DNA of 64,000 nucleotides from Pseudobutyrivibrio ruminis (GTDB taxonomy: Bacteria; Bacillota; Clostridia; Lachnospirales; Lachnospiraceae), in NCBI GenBank assembly GCA_015057305.1, contig SVES01000006.1, positions 35,726-99,725 on the forward strand, written 5' to 3'. Within the stretch, counting starts at the first letter, position 1. Every line of letters starts with the position of its first letter. The notes under the pieces are model-generated. The model ran no database searches, was not told the origin of the DNA, and saw only the letters and a program-made list of their open reading frames with translations. The position numbers and the translations under genes were made by a program. Positions 62,188-64,000 of this stretch are shown piece by piece.

Positions 62188-62907
62188 ATGAGAATACTAA
62201 TTACTAATGATGATGGAATCAATTCTGATGGGATAGTGCGCCTTGCAAGGGCTGCCAGAGAATTTGGTGAAGTTTGGGTGGTAGCACCTGAAAGTCAGCG
62301 AAGTGCGGCAAGCCACAGCATTACCCTTCATGACACCATTGATATATATCCCTGCGATGATTTTCCTATAGAGAATGTGCAGGCTTTTTATTGCAGTGGC
62401 ACTCCAGGTGACTGTGTAAGAGTAGGTGGGCTTAATGTCATGCCAAGTAAGCCAGATTTAGTTCTTTCTGGAATTAATTATGGCTACAATGTGGCATCTG
62501 ACATTCAGTATTCCGCTACTTGCGGAGCGGCATTTGAAGCGGCCTTTCAGGGGTATCATGCTATTGCTTTATCAGAAGGAGCCTGTGAATGTCATGAGGT
62601 TACAGATAAATATGTTAAACAAGTCTTAGAGGAGCTTATAAATACGAATTTAGCTCCTGGGATGATTCATAATGTGAATTTTCCAGGCTGCCCACTTTCT
62701 GAATGTAAAGGTATCTTATATGATAGAAAAATATCCCGTGGAATGTTTTTTAGAGATACCTATGACGTAGTAGAAAAGCTTGATAATCAAGGCGTGCGTT
62801 ATATGGTAAAGGGTCATTACAATGAGGAAAATGAACCTGACACAGATTTTAGAGCTATCACGGATAAATATGTTTCTGTTGGAATAGTAAATAATATTGG
62901 ATATTGA
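62188..62907 (+). CDS. surE: 5'-nucleotidase SurE
   Basis: A 239-residue SurE phosphatase for nucleoside monophosphates. ITNDDGINSDG carries the metal-binding Asp8-Asp9, PESQRSAASHSIT and SGINYGYNVASDIQYSATCGAAFEA are the other conserved blocks. GGGAGAATAG precedes the ATG. Confidence 0.95.
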   Translation: MRILITNDDGINSDGIVRLARAAREFGEVWVVAPESQRSAASHSITLHDTIDIYPCDDFPIENVQAFYCSGTPGDCVRVGGLNVMPSKPDLVLSGINYGYNVASDIQYSATCGAAFEAAFQGYHAIALSEGACECHEVTDKYVKQVLEELINTNLAPGMIHNVNFPGCPLSECKGILYDRKISRGMFFRDTYDVVEKLDNQGVRYMVKGHYNEENEPDTDFRAITDKYVSVGIVNNIGY

Positions 62908-62959
62908 TATAATAACAAGTCATTTCTTATATGCTTTATTTAAAGAATTGTAAAATAGG

Positions 62960-62988
62960 TTTACCAATTGGACCTTCTTTGCTATAAT
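62960..62988 (+). promoter_or_regulatory. Promoter of the Asp23-like gene
   Basis: TTTACC (62960-62965), 17-bp spacer, TATAAT (62983-62988), 35 bases before the ATG. Confidence 0.7.
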
Positions 62989-63022
62989 TAATCTAGTTTC
63001 TTACGAATTTTAGGAGGCAGAT

Positions 63023-63400
63023 ATGGCAGAGAATAAGAATTTTGTTATAAATATCAACGGTGATGGTGGTGTTAATATCTCTGAGGAGGTAGTTGGTATT
63101 ATCGCTGGACTAGGAGCTGTTGAGGTTGATGGTGTTGAAAGCTTAGCTGGTAATCTTACAGCTGATACTATTTCAAAGGCTGGTCAGGGTAAGCTTGCAA
63201 AGGCTATCAAGGTTATTGACAATGAGCCAGGAAAGATTTCAGTGCATATGGCTATCAATATGAAGTACGGTTATGAAATCCCAAAGGTATCTGGTATGGT
63301 ACAGGAAAAGGTTAAGTCAGCCGTAGAAACCATGACAGGCCTTGAGGTTACAGCAGTAGATATCCGCATTGCTACAGTTTCAGTAGCTGCAAATAACTAG
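63023..63400 (+). CDS. Asp23/Gls24 family envelope stress protein
   Basis: A 125-residue Asp23-family protein (ISEEVVGIIAGLGAVEVDGVESLAG, VHMAINMKYGYEIPKV, TGLEVTAVDIRI). Its place just upstream of nusB is the common one in Firmicutes (YqhY-like), where it is linked to envelope homeostasis and fatty-acid metabolism. AGGAGGC precedes the ATG. Confidence 0.92.
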   Translation: MAENKNFVININGDGGVNISEEVVGIIAGLGAVEVDGVESLAGNLTADTISKAGQGKLAKAIKVIDNEPGKISVHMAINMKYGYEIPKVSGMVQEKVKSAVETMTGLEVTAVDIRIATVSVAANN

Positions 63401-63411
63401 TTGAGTGATTG

Positions 63412-63467
63412 TTTATTTTTTATGCATATTAATGTATAATTATGGGGTGCTATTTTTGGTAGCACCC
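63412..63467 (+). promoter_or_regulatory. Probable nusB promoter and leader hairpin
   Basis: TTTATT (63412-63417), 17-bp spacer, TATAAT (63435-63440). Directly after it GGGTGCTA (63445-63452) pairs with TAGCACCC (63460-63467). No T-run follows, so the hairpin is either a weak end of the Asp23 transcript or a 5' leader structure of nusB. Confidence 0.5.
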
Positions 63468-63508
63468 TTAATTAGTCTAAACAGACAGTGTTTTCAGGAG
63501 TGTTTTTT

Positions 63509-63931
63509 ATGAATAGACATGAAATTAGAAAAGAAGTATTTAAGGCAGTATTTATGAATGAATTCTACGATTCAGAGGAGATGAATAAGGTCATAGATAC
63601 ATTCTTAGATGGAAGAGATAACGCCGAAGAAGAGGACTTGGCAAAGAATAATAAATCTCCAGAGGATGAAAAGTATATCAAGAGCAAGGCCGAGGATATT
63701 TGCTCTAAGCTTACAGAGATTGACGAAATTATTAATAAGTCTGTTGACGGCTGGAAAACTACTCGAATGGCAAAAGTGGATTTAACATTAATTCGTCTTG
63801 CTCTATATGAGATTAAGTATGAAAACTTACCGGTAGGCGTAGCCATTAATGAGGCAGTTTCTTTGGCGGATGAGTTTGGTACAGATTCTTCTGCAGGGTT
63901 TGTTAACGGAGCTTTGGCTAAGATAGTATAA
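63509..63931 (+). CDS. nusB: Transcription antitermination factor NusB
   Basis: A 140-residue NusB protein; ATG 63509 follows CAGGAG at 8 nt, and the GTG at 63488 lies before that site. MNRHEIRKEVFKAVFMNEFY and the C-terminal LTLIRLALYEIKYENLPVGVAINEAVSLADEFG are typical. It joins NusE in rRNA antitermination. Its stop shares one base with the xseA ATG. Confidence 0.95.
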   Translation: MNRHEIRKEVFKAVFMNEFYDSEEMNKVIDTFLDGRDNAEEEDLAKNNKSPEDEKYIKSKAEDICSKLTEIDEIINKSVDGWKTTRMAKVDLTLIRLALYEIKYENLPVGVAINEAVSLADEFGTDSSAGFVNGALAKIV

Positions 63932-64000
63932 TGAATAAAAATGTATATAGTGTATCACAGGTAAATACATATATTGAGCGTATGTTTGCCGATGATTTTA
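63931..64000 (+). CDS. xseA: Exodeoxyribonuclease VII large subunit, 5' end only
   Basis: ATG 63931 overlaps the nusB stop (TAATG) and opens a frame to the window end that reads MNKNVYSVSQVNTYIERMFA and three more residues, the characteristic N-terminus (YSVSQVNxYI) of XseA. nusB-xseA order is common in Firmicutes. Only 23 codons are visible. Confidence 0.85.
   Translation, partial: MNKNVYSVSQVNTYIERMFADDF

Overview
The window reads as chromosomal DNA of a low-GC, anaerobic Firmicute of the Lachnospiraceae, most like Butyrivibrio or Pseudobutyrivibrio. The basis is AT-rich sequence, a GH3 enzyme with reversed domain order of the Butyrivibrio/Ruminococcus kind, frequent TTG/GTG starts after strong GGAGG sites, anaerobic (cobalt-early) cobalamin genes and Gram-positive lipoproteins. 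No rRNA, tRNA, insertion sequence, CRISPR array or phage gene was seen. Genes are mostly on the + strand.

Layout. 1-5.5 kb: sugar symporter (partial), GH3 beta-glucosidase and GH78 alpha-rhamnosidase, a cytoplasmic route for rhamnose-containing glycosides. 5.6-16.3 kb: two membrane-fusion-protein/ABC/FtsX export operons flanking a divergent OmpR-type two-component system, with an ordered set of TTTAGA half-sites before the second operon. 16.3-26.1 kb: FlK-like thioesterase, preQ1-riboswitch-controlled QueT transporter, argS, an rRNA methyltransferase, a YitT protein, a TetM-like GTPase fused to a YacP/Rae1-type nuclease, and a GGDEF/EAL protein. Two strong terminator-like hairpins lie inside the 5' coding ends of the methyltransferase and the GTPase-nuclease genes. 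26.1-46.0 kb: one cobalamin-riboswitch operon of 19 genes running from a surface-lipoprotein CbiK-type chelatase and an ABC importer through nearly the whole anaerobic corrin pathway to CobD; cbiL is absent from the window. 46.0-50.3 kb: a membrane protein, a radical SAM/SPASM-like enzyme and a membrane-anchored protein whose predicted cytoplasmic tail holds five Cys-Ala dipeptides, followed by a convergent TIGR01212 radical SAM gene. 50.3-52.3 kb: dinB and a CPBP-like protein.

52.3-61.4 kb is the most accessory-looking part. It holds two paralogous pairs of signal-less proteins: RTX-type calcium-binding domain proteins and FliD C-terminal-like proteins. With them are two unrecognised signal-less proteins, a stretch of consecutive palindromes, an HTH-Uma2 gene with twin operators, and an AgrC/LytTR two-component system. 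VirR-like paired boxes with the same 21-bp period precede both the LytTR gene and one FliD-like gene, tying the regulator to the cluster. 61.4-64.0 kb is housekeeping: SDR, surE, Asp23, nusB and the start of xseA.

Across the whole window a palindrome, CGTAWWTACG (often extended to TATCGTAWWTACGATA), occurs 12 times, always inside genes and 10 times in the same codon phase. A rough composition estimate predicts about 0.3 copies. This looks like a highly iterated palindrome and is the strongest signal that the gene list does not explain.
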